Shown here in pieces: positions 43,959-52,502 of a stretch of 64,000 nucleotides of DNA. The translations under genes and the position numbers were made by a program. The number at the start of each line of letters is the position of its first letter. Positions within the stretch are counted from its first letter, which is position 1. The stretch spans positions 62,001 through 126,000 of the forward strand of contig NZ_JAPNLM010000005.1 in assembly GCF_026627255.1 (NCBI RefSeq). The letters run 5' to 3'. This DNA comes from Streptomyces antarcticus. GTDB taxonomy: Bacteria > Actinomycetota > Actinomycetes > Streptomycetales > Streptomycetaceae. The notes beneath the pieces are model-generated. The model did not search any database and had not been told where the DNA came from. It worked only from the letters and a program-made list of their open reading frames with translations.

Positions 43959-45217
43959 ACATCCATCGCTACTCTACGTTGCCGCTGCTTCGGCAGGCGG
44001 TGCGTTCCCTGGCCCACGCTCACCGGCTGCCGGCAGATGTCCGGGGCCGCCTCGTGCTGTCGGTGACCGCCCTCGCCGCACCCGAGTTCCATGCCGGACG
44101 CCCCGTCGCACTCACCGCCTCCTGCGAGAACGGACCCGGCGACGGAGGTCTCCTGGCGGTCACCTTCCACGCGTCCCGCTTCGCCGGCCCCCTGGCGACC
44201 AGCGACCTGCCCCTACCCGCGCCCACGACCTCCGGCCCCACGGCGACCTGGCACATTCCGACGCCTGCCGCCGACCCTCACCGCGCGGGCACCCACGGTC
44301 CGAACCCCCCGCCCGCCGACCCGCCGATCCTGCCGCCGGCCGAATCCCGCGACAGCGACGAGGAATTGCGGGCCGCCCTCGCCCTCGCCGATTCCCTCGC
44401 CGCCGGACACCGTCTCCTGAAGCACGAGCTCGCCGAGACCAATGCCGGAGTCGTCGCCCTCTACGTGCAGCTCGAAGAGCAGGACGAGCAACTGCGCAAG
44501 GCCCACGGACAGGTCCTGCGGGAACTCGAGGACGCCCTGCGGCCGCCGCCGCCTCTGATCCCCGGACTCGACCTCGCCGTTCACTACGCCCCCGCCGACC
44601 CCGGCGCACCCACCGGCGGTGACCTCTACGACTGGTTCACCCTCCCCGACGGAACCCTCCACATCACCATCGTGGACGCGGTCGGCCACGGCGTACGCAG
44701 CACCCGCAGCGCCCTCAACGTCACCCACGCCGTAAGAACCCTGGCCCTCGAAGGTCATCCCCTGCAGTCGATCCTGGCCCGCACCCACGACATCCTCATG
44801 CCCCTCGACCCGAGACTCATGGCGACCGTGCTCCTGGCCCGGATCGACCCCGCGACCGGAGAACTCCAGCTTGCCAACGGAAGCCACCCACCCGCCCTGC
44901 TCGTCCGTTCCGACGACACCGCGCAGTACCTCGAGGTGCGCGGCCGGGGCATCGGGTTTCCCCTCCCCGGGAGCGATCGTGTGCTGTCCGCGCACCTGGA
45001 CCCGGGAGACCTCCTTCTCCTCTACACCGACGGCCTCACGGAAAGCCGCAAGGACGTGGAGGAGGGCGAGATCAGGCTCGTCCAAGCGGCGCGGACCCAC
45101 GCCCACCTGCCCCTGGCCGACATTCCCACCGCCATCGCCGCCGACATGCACACCATCGTTCTCCACGCCGATGACACCCTGGCCATGGCACTGCGCATCA
45201 CCCTCCCACCGCTCTGA
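43955..45217 (+). CDS. PP2C/SpoIIE-family protein phosphatase with N-terminal ATPase-like domain
   Basis: A 420-aa protein. The first ~110 residues (YSTLPLLRQAVRSLAHAHRL, ADVRGRLVLSVTALA) look like a degenerate HATPase. A coiled-coil follows (HELAETNAGVVALYVQLEEQ), then a full SpoIIE phosphatase domain with metal-binding Asp in GGDLYDWFTLPDGTLHITIV, the DAVGHGVRSTRSAL motif, NGSHPPALLV, LLLLYTDGLTESR and the terminal HADDTLAMALR. The GTG start is in GTGA overlap, making it the fourth gene of the operon. Confidence 0.86.
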   Translation: MNIHRYSTLPLLRQAVRSLAHAHRLPADVRGRLVLSVTALAAPEFHAGRPVALTASCENGPGDGGLLAVTFHASRFAGPLATSDLPLPAPTTSGPTATWHIPTPAADPHRAGTHGPNPPPADPPILPPAESRDSDEELRAALALADSLAAGHRLLKHELAETNAGVVALYVQLEEQDEQLRKAHGQVLRELEDALRPPPPLIPGLDLAVHYAPADPGAPTGGDLYDWFTLPDGTLHITIVDAVGHGVRSTRSALNVTHAVRTLALEGHPLQSILARTHDILMPLDPRLMATVLLARIDPATGELQLANGSHPPALLVRSDDTAQYLEVRGRGIGFPLPGSDRVLSAHLDPGDLLLLYTDGLTESRKDVEEGEIRLVQAARTHAHLPLADIPTAIAADMHTIVLHADDTLAMALRITLPPL

Positions 45218-45397
45218 GGAGGAGAAGGTCCGATGCGGGTGCCTCGCCTCCTCGCGTTACCCAGCCGGTGACTCTCGGCTAGCCTCATCACCAGCGGCAG
45301 AGAGGCCGCCGGCCCACCCGCCCCACTCCGGGCAGCTCCGGTCAGCCGGTTCCTGCCGTACGCCGTCCCCAGCTCGTCCACCGAGAGGTACCTACAG

Positions 45398-45949
45398 GTG
45401 CTTGACAACGAGGCGACTGACAAACAGGCATTCAGGTGTCAGAGTGAGCGAATGCCCCGAGTCATACCGTCCGCCGGCCACGACCAAGTGGCTCTCGAGG
45501 CATGCACCCTCCTGGAAATCCTGGAGGTGCTGTGGGGCCGAGGCGGTGAAGCCCCCGACCTCGCCCCAGTCTCACCCTCGCAGCTCCGCGCGCTGACGGT
45601 GATCGAGAAATGGGACGGCGTCAACCTGCGCGACCTCGGCGAAGCGCTCGGATCCACGCCGCCTTCGGTGAGTCGCTTGTGCGACCGGCTGGAAGCAGCC
45701 GGCCTCATCCAGCGCTCCCGCGGCACGGCCAACCGCCGGGAAGTCGAACTGAGGCTGAGCCCCGGCGGGCACAGAATCCTCGCGCAGATGCGCGCCTGGC
45801 GATCCAGCGAGATCGAAACCGTCCTGACGAGGATCCCCGCAGCTGACCTCGGAGCGCTGGCCGAGAGCCTGCAGACCTTCCGCACCGCGGCGCTCCTCCA
45901 CATAGGCCTCGAGGAGAGAGAACGCGGCGAGCGCCGCGAAACCGCCTGA
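45398..45949 (+). CDS. MarR-family regulator
   Basis: A 183-aa winged-helix protein: SPSQLRALTVIEKWDGVNLR then DLGEALGSTPPSVSRLCDRL is the recognition region, and IQRSRGTANRREVELRLSPG the wing. GTG start with GAGAGG upstream. It is a clear paralogue of the MarR protein at 47382-47852. It lies 170 bp upstream of a PP2C gene on the same strand. No copy of the shared palindrome is seen directly in front of it. Confidence 0.86.
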   Translation: MLDNEATDKQAFRCQSERMPRVIPSAGHDQVALEACTLLEILEVLWGRGGEAPDLAPVSPSQLRALTVIEKWDGVNLRDLGEALGSTPPSVSRLCDRLEAAGLIQRSRGTANRREVELRLSPGGHRILAQMRAWRSSEIETVLTRIPAADLGALAESLQTFRTAALLHIGLEERERGERRETA

Positions 45950-46118
45950 CGGACCCGCTTCGCAACGCAGACAATGATGACCGGGCGACAGGCATCCTGA
46001 GGGAGTCGCGCCCCGTGGTTGCCGCATCCCAGCACCGGGGACCGGGCACACTTCCGGACCGGTCCGCTGGGCTTCACGCCCACCCGGCGGGCTCGTGCGG
46101 GTGATGAGGGAAGAGGCT

Positions 46119-47318
46119 ATGAGCAACCGTTCCGAAGTCTGGCTCGGAGCCGCGGAGAGCGCACTGCGGGCTGCACCCCCCACCTCGCTCCTGTCGGCGG
46201 CCGGTGAACTGCTGGCACAGTACGCCCAGGTGAAGGAGGTCACCCTCCTGCTCGCGGACTACGGCCTCTCCGTGCTGCAACCGGTCACGCAGCTGCCGCA
46301 CACCGGATCCCACGTGTCCGTCCGCGAGGGGACACCGGCCGGCCGGGCGTTCACCGCCCAGGCTCCGGTCGTCGAGGTCACCGACGACCCCGGCATCGTC
46401 ATCGCCCACTTGCCGGTCACCGTTCGGGGCGACCGGCTGGGTGTGCTCTCCGCGCGCCTTCCCGAGCCGGCCGAGGGAACTTCCCGCATGCTGGAACTCG
46501 CGGCCTTCGCCACAGCCCTGGGGCATGAACTGATCGTGGCCGAACGGGACACCGACCTCTACCTGCAGGCCCGCCGCCGCCGTCGGCTCACACTGGCCGC
46601 CGAGATGCAGTGGCAGCTCCTTCCGGGCCGCGGACTGAGCCGGCAGGAGTACACCCTCGGCGCCCACTTGGAGCCGGCCTACGCCATCGGGGGAGACAAC
46701 TTCGACTGGAGCACCACCGACGACGTCCTGACCGTCACGTGCACCGACGGCCAGGGACACGGCATCGACGCCGCTCTGCTGACGAACCTCGCCGTCAGCG
46801 CACTGCGCAACGCCCGCCGGGCATGCGTCCCTCTCGAAGAGCAGGCGTCCCTCGCCAGTGAGGCGGTATACGCCCAGTACGGGGGCAAGCAGTGCGCGCC
46901 GTCGCTGCTCCTGCGCTTCGACCTGACCACAGGTTCAGCGCATGCGGTGGACGCCGGGTCACCTCACGTATTTCGGGTGCGCGACAGCCTCGTGGAGCAG
47001 GTGGTCCTCGAAACCCAGACGCCGCTGGGGATGTTCCAGGAGACCGAATACCGCAAGCAGCCCTTCAGCGTCTCGCCGGGGGACCGTCTGGTGATCGTGA
47101 GCAGTGGCGTACACGGTTCCCCGGGCCAGGACGGTCGCGCCTTCGGTGAACGCGCCCTTCGCGAGACGATCGCCGCCACCCAGAGGTCTTCGCCGTACGA
47201 GACCGCCCGGGCGCTCGTAGACGGCCTCGTGCAGCACCACGGCGGCAGCGATCTGCCCGAGGACGCGGCGGTGATCTGCCTGGACTGGAGGGGAAGGCAG
47301 CAGCTCCTCGACGGCTGA
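46119..47318 (+). CDS. PP2C/SpoIIE phosphatase with GAF-like sensor domain
   Basis: A 399-aa protein. The N-terminal ~150 residues form a GAF-like domain (EVTLLLADYGLSVLQPVTQL, PVTVRGDRLGVLSARLPEPA). A short linker with LTLAAEMQWQLLP leads into the SpoIIE domain (GGDNFDWSTTDDVLTVTCTD, GQGHGIDAALLTNLAVSALR, DRLVIVSSGVHG, DAAVICLDW). The ATG at 46119 has AGAGG upstream. It is a close paralogue of the protein at 48020-49204, encoded in the opposite direction. Confidence 0.86.
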   Translation: MSNRSEVWLGAAESALRAAPPTSLLSAAGELLAQYAQVKEVTLLLADYGLSVLQPVTQLPHTGSHVSVREGTPAGRAFTAQAPVVEVTDDPGIVIAHLPVTVRGDRLGVLSARLPEPAEGTSRMLELAAFATALGHELIVAERDTDLYLQARRRRRLTLAAEMQWQLLPGRGLSRQEYTLGAHLEPAYAIGGDNFDWSTTDDVLTVTCTDGQGHGIDAALLTNLAVSALRNARRACVPLEEQASLASEAVYAQYGGKQCAPSLLLRFDLTTGSAHAVDAGSPHVFRVRDSLVEQVVLETQTPLGMFQETEYRKQPFSVSPGDRLVIVSSGVHGSPGQDGRAFGERALRETIAATQRSSPYETARALVDGLVQHHGGSDLPEDAAVICLDWRGRQQLLDG

Positions 47319-47381
47319 GCACTCGTGCCTGATCAGTGACACCCGATGGCATCCATGCCCGGCCCGACCATGGCCGCGCGT

Positions 47382-47852
47382 TCACAGCTCACGGACAGGT
47401 GAGGCTCGCCCCGATGCCCGGGTGAAGGCGCGCAGACCGTTCACGAGCTCACGGCACTGCTCGGAGGGCATGCGTTCGAGAACCTCATGGATGGCGTGAC
47501 ACCGCTGCTCGGCCAGCGCGTCGATGGCCTGGCGGCCCTGCGCTGTCAGCGCCAGGACGATCTCGCGCCGGTCCGAGTCGCCGCGGTCACGACGCAGCAG
47601 CCCTGCGGCCTCCAGCCGGTCGCACAACCGGCTGGTGGCAGGTGCCGTCGCATCGATGTCCTCGGCGAGCCGCGTGAGATTCATACGGGGCGAACCCCGC
47701 ACCGCCACCAGCGCACGCAGCTGAAGAGCGGACAGACGCGGAGGGGCACTCTGCGCCGACCGCTCCCAGACGTCCATCAAGGCCTCGGCGGCCTCTGCCA
47801 CCTCGCAGGCCGTCTCGTACAGGGGATCCTCGGGCGGTTCCGCGCGGCTCAC
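47382..47852 (-). CDS. MarR-family regulator
   Basis: A 156-aa MarR protein: SALQLRALVAVRGSPRMNLT then RLAEDIDATAPATSRLCDRL (recognition helices), LLRRDRGDSDRREIVLALTA (wing). The GTG at 47852 has GGGAG upstream. It is a paralogue of the MarR at 45398-45949 and lies downstream of a PP2C gene on the minus strand. A 12-bp near-palindrome CTTTCACGAAAG (47947-47958), about 95 bp upstream, could be its own operator. Confidence 0.84.
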   Translation of the reverse strand: MSRAEPPEDPLYETACEVAEAAEALMDVWERSAQSAPPRLSALQLRALVAVRGSPRMNLTRLAEDIDATAPATSRLCDRLEAAGLLRRDRGDSDRREIVLALTAQGRQAIDALAEQRCHAIHEVLERMPSEQCRELVNGLRAFTRASGRASPVREL

Positions 47853-48019
47853 TGTGGCGTCACTCCCTGTAGGCAGCGCACATCCCCTCGGGAAAGGCGC
47901 CGCCGGTGACAGGTCTCTATCTGAACGGATACGCCTCGTCTGCCCTCTTTCACGAAAGTATCCCCGCAGCGTGACCCGAACGCCCGCCCCGCCCCGCAGC
48001 GGGCGCGCCGCGTGACCTC

Positions 48020-49204
48020 TCAGGCCGCGGCGGACCGCCCGAACCAGTCCATGCACAACACCATCGCATCATCATCGGCGTCGGCAGCCCGGTAGACCGC
48101 CAGCTCCTCGAGGATGGCCCGGGGCACGGCGGCGGCCGGCAGCAGGCTGGTGGCCTGGATGGCCCGGGCGAGAGCGCGTTCGCTGTACGCCTCGCCACCC
48201 GCGCTCGCGGCCGCGTAGACACCGTCGCTGACGAAGATCAACCGGTCGCCGGGCAGGGCCTGGAACTCCTGCGCGGTGTAGGGGGACTCCTCGAACATCC
48301 CGAGGGGGAGCTGTGCCTCGAATTCCAGGCGCTCGACGGATCTGTCCCGGTAGCGCCACAGCTGCGGAGAACCGGCGTCCACGACCTGCACGCGCCCGGT
48401 GCTCAGCTCGAAGCACAGCAGGAGGGTCGACACGAATTCACGCCCCCGGTACTGCCCGTAGACGGCCTGGTCGGCCAGCGCCGCCTGGTCGGCGATGCTG
48501 ATCCCGGCCCTTCGGGCGTTGCGCAGCGCGTTGATCGCAAGATTCGTCAGGAGCGAGGCCTGGATCCCCTCACCCATGCCGTTGGTGACCGTGAGCGTGA
48601 GGCTCTCGGCGGTGGTGGACCAGTCGAAGTTGTCCCCGTGGATGTCGTACGCCGGCTCCAGCTGCGCCCCGATGGCGTACTCCGGCCGGGCGCACGCCCG
48701 CGCCGGCAGCAGCTGCCACTGCATCTCGGCCGCCAGGGTGAGACGGCTGGCGCGCCGCGCCTGGAGGTACAGGTCGGTATCGCGCTCGGCCACGATGATC
48801 TCGTGTCCGAGCAGTTCCGCCAGGTCGGTCAGTTCACCGACAGTCACGGAGGTGCACGCTTCCTCGGGCATGCGCACCGTGAGGATGCCCAGGCGGTCGC
48901 CGCGTACGGTCACCGGAAGATGAAGATCCACCGCGCCGTCCTGGGCGGCGTACTGCCCGTACGGTTCCTGACTGCCGAACGCGCGGCCCTCGGAGCTGGC
49001 CTGGACAGGCAAGGGCTCGGAGGTGTGCGGCAGAGCGGTCACCGGCTGCAGCACCGTGAGGCTGTAGTCGGCCATGAGGAGTCCGACTTCGATCGCACGG
49101 AAGTGCTCGATGAGGGCTGCGCGGACCGTGCGAAGAAGGTCATGAGGCGCTGCCGTGCGCAGAGCACGTTCCACGGCCAGGAAGTTCGTCATGGTCAGGG
49201 TCAT
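48020..49204 (-). CDS. PP2C/SpoIIE phosphatase with GAF-like sensor domain
   Basis: A 394-aa paralogue of 46119-47318 with the same domains: GLLMADYSLTVLQPVTALPH, PVTVRGDRLGILTVRMPEEA, LTLAAEMQWQLLP, GDNFDWSTTAESLTLTVTNG. The PP2C motif DGxGHG is altered to NGMGEGIQASLLT, losing the first Asp, so metal binding and activity may be impaired. It ends DDDAMVLCMDW. Its promoter region contains the shared 15-bp palindrome. Confidence 0.85.
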   Translation of the reverse strand: MTLTMTNFLAVERALRTAAPHDLLRTVRAALIEHFRAIEVGLLMADYSLTVLQPVTALPHTSEPLPVQASSEGRAFGSQEPYGQYAAQDGAVDLHLPVTVRGDRLGILTVRMPEEACTSVTVGELTDLAELLGHEIIVAERDTDLYLQARRASRLTLAAEMQWQLLPARACARPEYAIGAQLEPAYDIHGDNFDWSTTAESLTLTVTNGMGEGIQASLLTNLAINALRNARRAGISIADQAALADQAVYGQYRGREFVSTLLLCFELSTGRVQVVDAGSPQLWRYRDRSVERLEFEAQLPLGMFEESPYTAQEFQALPGDRLIFVSDGVYAAASAGGEAYSERALARAIQATSLLPAAAVPRAILEELAVYRAADADDDAMVLCMDWFGRSAAA

Positions 49205-49349
49205 TTCTTCCAGGAGCGGGCTGTCGGATGAGGTGACATCCGGGGTGACCCGGTGGCGCGGAGGGAGCCGAGCGCGAGGAGTGGTTCTCGCACGCGCAGA
49301 CCCCCAGACCCGTTCCGCCCCGAAATCCGGATGATGCTCCCTCTACATA

Positions 49350-49364
49350 ATTGTCATGCGACAA
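49350..49364. promoter_or_regulatory. 15-bp palindromic operator upstream of PP2C gene
   Basis: On the minus strand TTGTCGCATGACAAT, differing by one base from the site at 41877-41891. It lies about 145 bp upstream of the PP2C start at 49204. The rest of the 49205-49496 interval shows nothing else recognisable. Confidence 0.65.
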
Positions 49365-49496
49365 CTATCAACTGTACCGCCTGGCGCCGTTCAGGAGTGG
49401 AGAAGAGGCCGGTCACATGCGGGCGACCCGGTGAGCGCTGTGACCGGCAGCGGGGTCGGAGGGTTCAAGGACGTGTACCTCCTGGACGTCCGGTCT

Positions 49497-50600
49497 TCAG
49501 TGCGTCGTGCTGAGTCGGGTCCGGGCGGACGGTAGTCGTTCCTGGGCGAATACCCTGTTCGCCAGGGTCTGCTCTCGGTAGGAATCGGGCAGGTCGGGCA
49601 GTGCCAGGAGCTGATCGCACGCGCGTAGTGACGCGGCCGTGTCCCCCACCCAGTACGCGGTGATGGAGTACTCGAAGAGCAGGCCCCAGCGGTACACCCA
49701 CGGCTGCACGAAGAGCAGGTCGTCCGGAACGGGCTTTCCCACAGTGGACGCGGCAATGGCATGGGCGGCGCGGTAGCGGCCCATCACGCGGAGCCCGGAG
49801 ACGAGGTCGTAGCAGGCTTCCAGGCGTTCCGGCCGGACCTCCCAGGCCCGGGACAGCGCGTCCATGGCGGCCGGCCAGTCACCGGACTCGGCATGCAGCG
49901 CACCGGCCTGGAACAGTGCGTAGTAGACCTCTTCGGCCCAGCCGCCCATGGCCGCCCGGCGCTCGTACAAGCGGATCGCGGCAGCCCTGTCGCCCATGTC
50001 GCGTATGGTCTGGGCGAGGTAGAAGACGGTGCGGGGATTGGACGGATCCCGTTCGAGCTCGGCGCCGAGCAGGCGGGCGTCACGCTCGAACTTGTCGTGC
50101 CGGGAACCGCCATCGGCATGGTCCTCGATGACGAGCGCGTCCAGGTTGCGCTGCTCTTCGGAACGGTCGTCGCGGTCGCAGGTGAGGTACTCGTGGGTGA
50201 CACCCACATAGCGCCAGGGCAGATTCCCGCGGACCAGACGCTTGATGCGGTACTCCGTGTTGCCCTCGTGACGGAGCATGTAGGAGTCCGAGGTCAGGGC
50301 GGGCATCGCGCGGTCCTGGCGCAGGACCAGATCGGCGTCCAGGAGCAGCAGGTAGTCGGCTCGGCCGACGGCCCGCGCAATGTTGAGGCTGCGGTTGTGC
50401 CCGAAGTCGACCCAGGGCTCATCCCGGAGTTCGCCCGGGATGCCGTGCAGGGCTGTCCGGATCAGATCTTGAGTGCCGTCGGTGGACCCGGTGTCGGAGA
50501 TGACCCAGGTGTCGATCAGGCCTCGGACGGAGGAGAGACAGCGCTCGATGACGGCTGCTTCGTTCTTGACGATCATGCACAGGCAGATGGTCGGCTTCAC
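49497..50600 (-). CDS. GT2-family glycosyltransferase with TPR-like tail
   Basis: A 367-aa protein. Residues 1-~180 are a GT-A glycosyltransferase (PTICLCMIVKNEAAVIERCL, ISDTGSTDGTQDLI, metal-binding LLLLDADLVL, then KRLVRGNLPWRYVGVTHEYL). Residues ~200-360 are helical repeats of TPR type (TVFYLAQTIRDMGDRAAAIR). This matches a SunS/TPR-type GT2 group. The GTG at 50600 is chosen because the domain begins there; no strong ribosome site is visible. It is divergent from a collagen-like secreted protein that might be its substrate (inference). Confidence 0.85.
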   Translation of the reverse strand: MKPTICLCMIVKNEAAVIERCLSSVRGLIDTWVISDTGSTDGTQDLIRTALHGIPGELRDEPWVDFGHNRSLNIARAVGRADYLLLLDADLVLRQDRAMPALTSDSYMLRHEGNTEYRIKRLVRGNLPWRYVGVTHEYLTCDRDDRSEEQRNLDALVIEDHADGGSRHDKFERDARLLGAELERDPSNPRTVFYLAQTIRDMGDRAAAIRLYERRAAMGGWAEEVYYALFQAGALHAESGDWPAAMDALSRAWEVRPERLEACYDLVSGLRVMGRYRAAHAIAASTVGKPVPDDLLFVQPWVYRWGLLFEYSITAYWVGDTAASLRACDQLLALPDLPDSYREQTLANRVFAQERLPSARTRLSTTH

Positions 50601-50832
50601 GGCGCGTGACCCTAGGCAATGCGCCGCTGGTCCCGGGCGCGGCGCGCCGTGGACCGGCCCGGCCGGCCGTGGCGGGTGCACCCGAGTGGCTGCGGTCGCT
50701 GAGCCGTTCCGCTGACGTTCGGGCGAGGCGTGTGCCGATGTCCGGTCAGAGCTCCCACGATGGCGTCGGAGATCCGGGAACGCGTACGGACTCCCGAACA
50801 GTGTTTGACACGGCTTCGACAAAGGAGTGGCC

Positions 50833-51501
50833 ATGAGTCCTGTCGACAGGACCGACTCAACCCTGGGCCCGCTGCCCAGGCGGACCGCCTGGCTCACCGG
50901 GGGTGCCTTCGCCTCGATCGCACTGGTGCTGACGGGTGTCGCCAGTCCGGCCATGGCGGCCGCCCCGGCCGCCCCGGCTGTCAGGACATCCGCCGAGTCG
51001 CCGTCCACCGGTGACAAGTGCAAGAAGGACAGATCAGGCGCGCGGGCGATGTCCGCTGACCCCGGCAAGTGCCAGGGACCGACAGGCCCTCGCGGTCCAC
51101 GCGGCCCACGCGGCCCCAAGGGTGACCGAGGCCCGACCGGACCCACCGGACCGTGCAACGACATCGACAGCCTGAACCCGAACGACACGGAGTCGTTCAG
51201 CGCCGCGTTGACGAACGGCATCGCGTACGCGGGCCGGGCGAGTACGCCGGGCGGGGCCCCTGTCTGGCAGGACCTCACCAACGCGGACAATCCCGGCTAC
51301 CCGGCCGGGGCCTGCAGCATCTCCATCCAGAACCAGGGCAACGACGCCTGGATCAAGGTGCTCACCACAGCCGGCACCGTCTACCAGACCCACGGCGACA
51401 CCAACGGCGCGAACTTCGTCTGGGACGAGGCCTGGATTCAACTCCTGCCGTCCCCCACCCCGGGCACTCTGCGGAGCAAGCCCTTCAGGGAACTCCCGTA
51501 G
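50833..51501 (+). CDS. Secreted collagen-like protein
   Basis: A 222-aa protein. It has a signal peptide with a long N-region (about residues 1-43; hydrophobic GGAFASIALVLTGVASPAMA, likely cut after AMA). A short linker with two Cys follows, then eight to nine Gly-X-Y triplets (GPTGPRGPRGPRGPKGDRGP and on, residues ~82-107), then a ~110-aa globular C-terminal region (IDSLNPNDTESFSAALTNGI, VWDEAWIQLLPSP) that I do not recognise. The ATG at 50833 follows AAAGGAG. The collagen segment is short for a triple helix, suggesting a cell-surface or trimerisation role. Confidence 0.85.
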   Translation: MSPVDRTDSTLGPLPRRTAWLTGGAFASIALVLTGVASPAMAAAPAAPAVRTSAESPSTGDKCKKDRSGARAMSADPGKCQGPTGPRGPRGPRGPKGDRGPTGPTGPCNDIDSLNPNDTESFSAALTNGIAYAGRASTPGGAPVWQDLTNADNPGYPAGACSISIQNQGNDAWIKVLTTAGTVYQTHGDTNGANFVWDEAWIQLLPSPTPGTLRSKPFRELP

Positions 51502-51831
51502 AACCTCCTCCCCGTCCGTGAACGACTTCTCTTCCGGGGAACGGCCCCCACGGTTTCGGCTTGGTTTCGTGCGCGAGCCCCGCTGGGCCGGCGGCGGGTC
51601 GTTCACCGGAGAGGGAACCGGCAGGCGGGGCGGCCGCATGGCTGCCGCCCCGCCCCGGGCGCCCGCGCGCGTCTCGGAGGACATGGCGGCCGTCTCGTAC
51701 GGCCTTCTTCACGCCGAGCCGCCGCTGCTGTTCGGCGTTGAGCCCGCCCGGGACATGACGGGCGGGGTCACGGCGTCCGAGGCTTGCACGGGGGCCGCAG
51801 GGAGGCGCGCTGTGGGGATGCCGCCGCCCCG
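51502..51831. other. Intergenic region between convergent genes, nothing recognised
   Basis: About 330 bp between the collagen-like gene and the DoxX gene. Long open frames here are composition effects. There is no clear terminator stem beyond short GC-rich repeats. Confidence 0.5.
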
Positions 51832-52458
51832 TCAGCCGGCCCGTATGACCTCGCGGGGTTGCTCCGGCTGCGCCGGCTCCCGTGTGAGGGCCTCGCCGCG
51901 GGATGCGGCGCGAGTCTCGTTGCGGGGTTCGGTGCTGCGGGCCGTCGCCGTCGCCACCGACAGGCATGCCGCCACCAGGACCAGGTTCTTGAGGATGTAC
52001 TGACCCTCCATGGAAGGGACGAGGGGGTACTTCCAGACCTCTCCCGGCAGGATCACCAGGGTCGCGAAGACGCCCGCCATGTGCACGAAGAAGACCCCGA
52101 GCGTCAGCGGCAGCAGCCGGCCGATGACGAGCCCCAGGCCGATCAGGACCTCCATCGCCGCAAGCAGCGGTTGTGAGACGGCCGCCGGAACGGTGTCGAA
52201 CGTCATGACGCCCATCGCGCGGGTGGCGATGTCCTGTGCCGGGCTCATCCCGGGCAGGAACTTCAGTACGCCGAACCACAGGTACAGCAGGCCCACGCTC
52301 ACTCGGAGTGCGGCCGTTTCGCGGCGCCGGTAGCGGGACACGAGCAGGCCCGGCAGCCGCGACCAGGGGCGGCGAAGAGTCCCCGCCGGGCGTCGCACCG
52401 CCCTGTGAGTGGCGTTCACGGGGGCGTGCGACACAACGGATCTGGGTCTTCTTCTCAC
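51832..52458 (-). CDS. DoxX-family membrane protein
   Basis: A 208-aa protein with four membrane spans in a DoxX-like arrangement: AALRVSVGLLYLWFGVLKFL, then ALLAAMEVLIGLGLVIGRLL, LTLGVFFVHMAGVFATLVIL and ILKNLVLVAACLSVATATA. It ends in an acidic, polar tail. The GTG at 52458 has GAGG six bases upstream (the GTG at 52419 lacks a site). DoxX proteins take part in redox and thiol homeostasis; the exact role is unknown. Confidence 0.82.
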   Translation of the reverse strand: MRRRPRSVVSHAPVNATHRAVRRPAGTLRRPWSRLPGLLVSRYRRRETAALRVSVGLLYLWFGVLKFLPGMSPAQDIATRAMGVMTFDTVPAAVSQPLLAAMEVLIGLGLVIGRLLPLTLGVFFVHMAGVFATLVILPGEVWKYPLVPSMEGQYILKNLVLVAACLSVATATARSTEPRNETRAASRGEALTREPAQPEQPREVIRAG

Positions 52459-52502
52459 GGGGTTCCTCGGCTTCCGGATCGGTGGGCCCCCCGCGCAGCT
52501 GC

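Noticed and set aside
50601..51290. Collagen-like GPxGPx repeats on the minus strand upstream of the glycosyltransferase
   Set aside because: They mirror the real plus-strand collagen gene (Gly-Pro codons read as Gly/Pro on both strands); the transferase starts at 50600.
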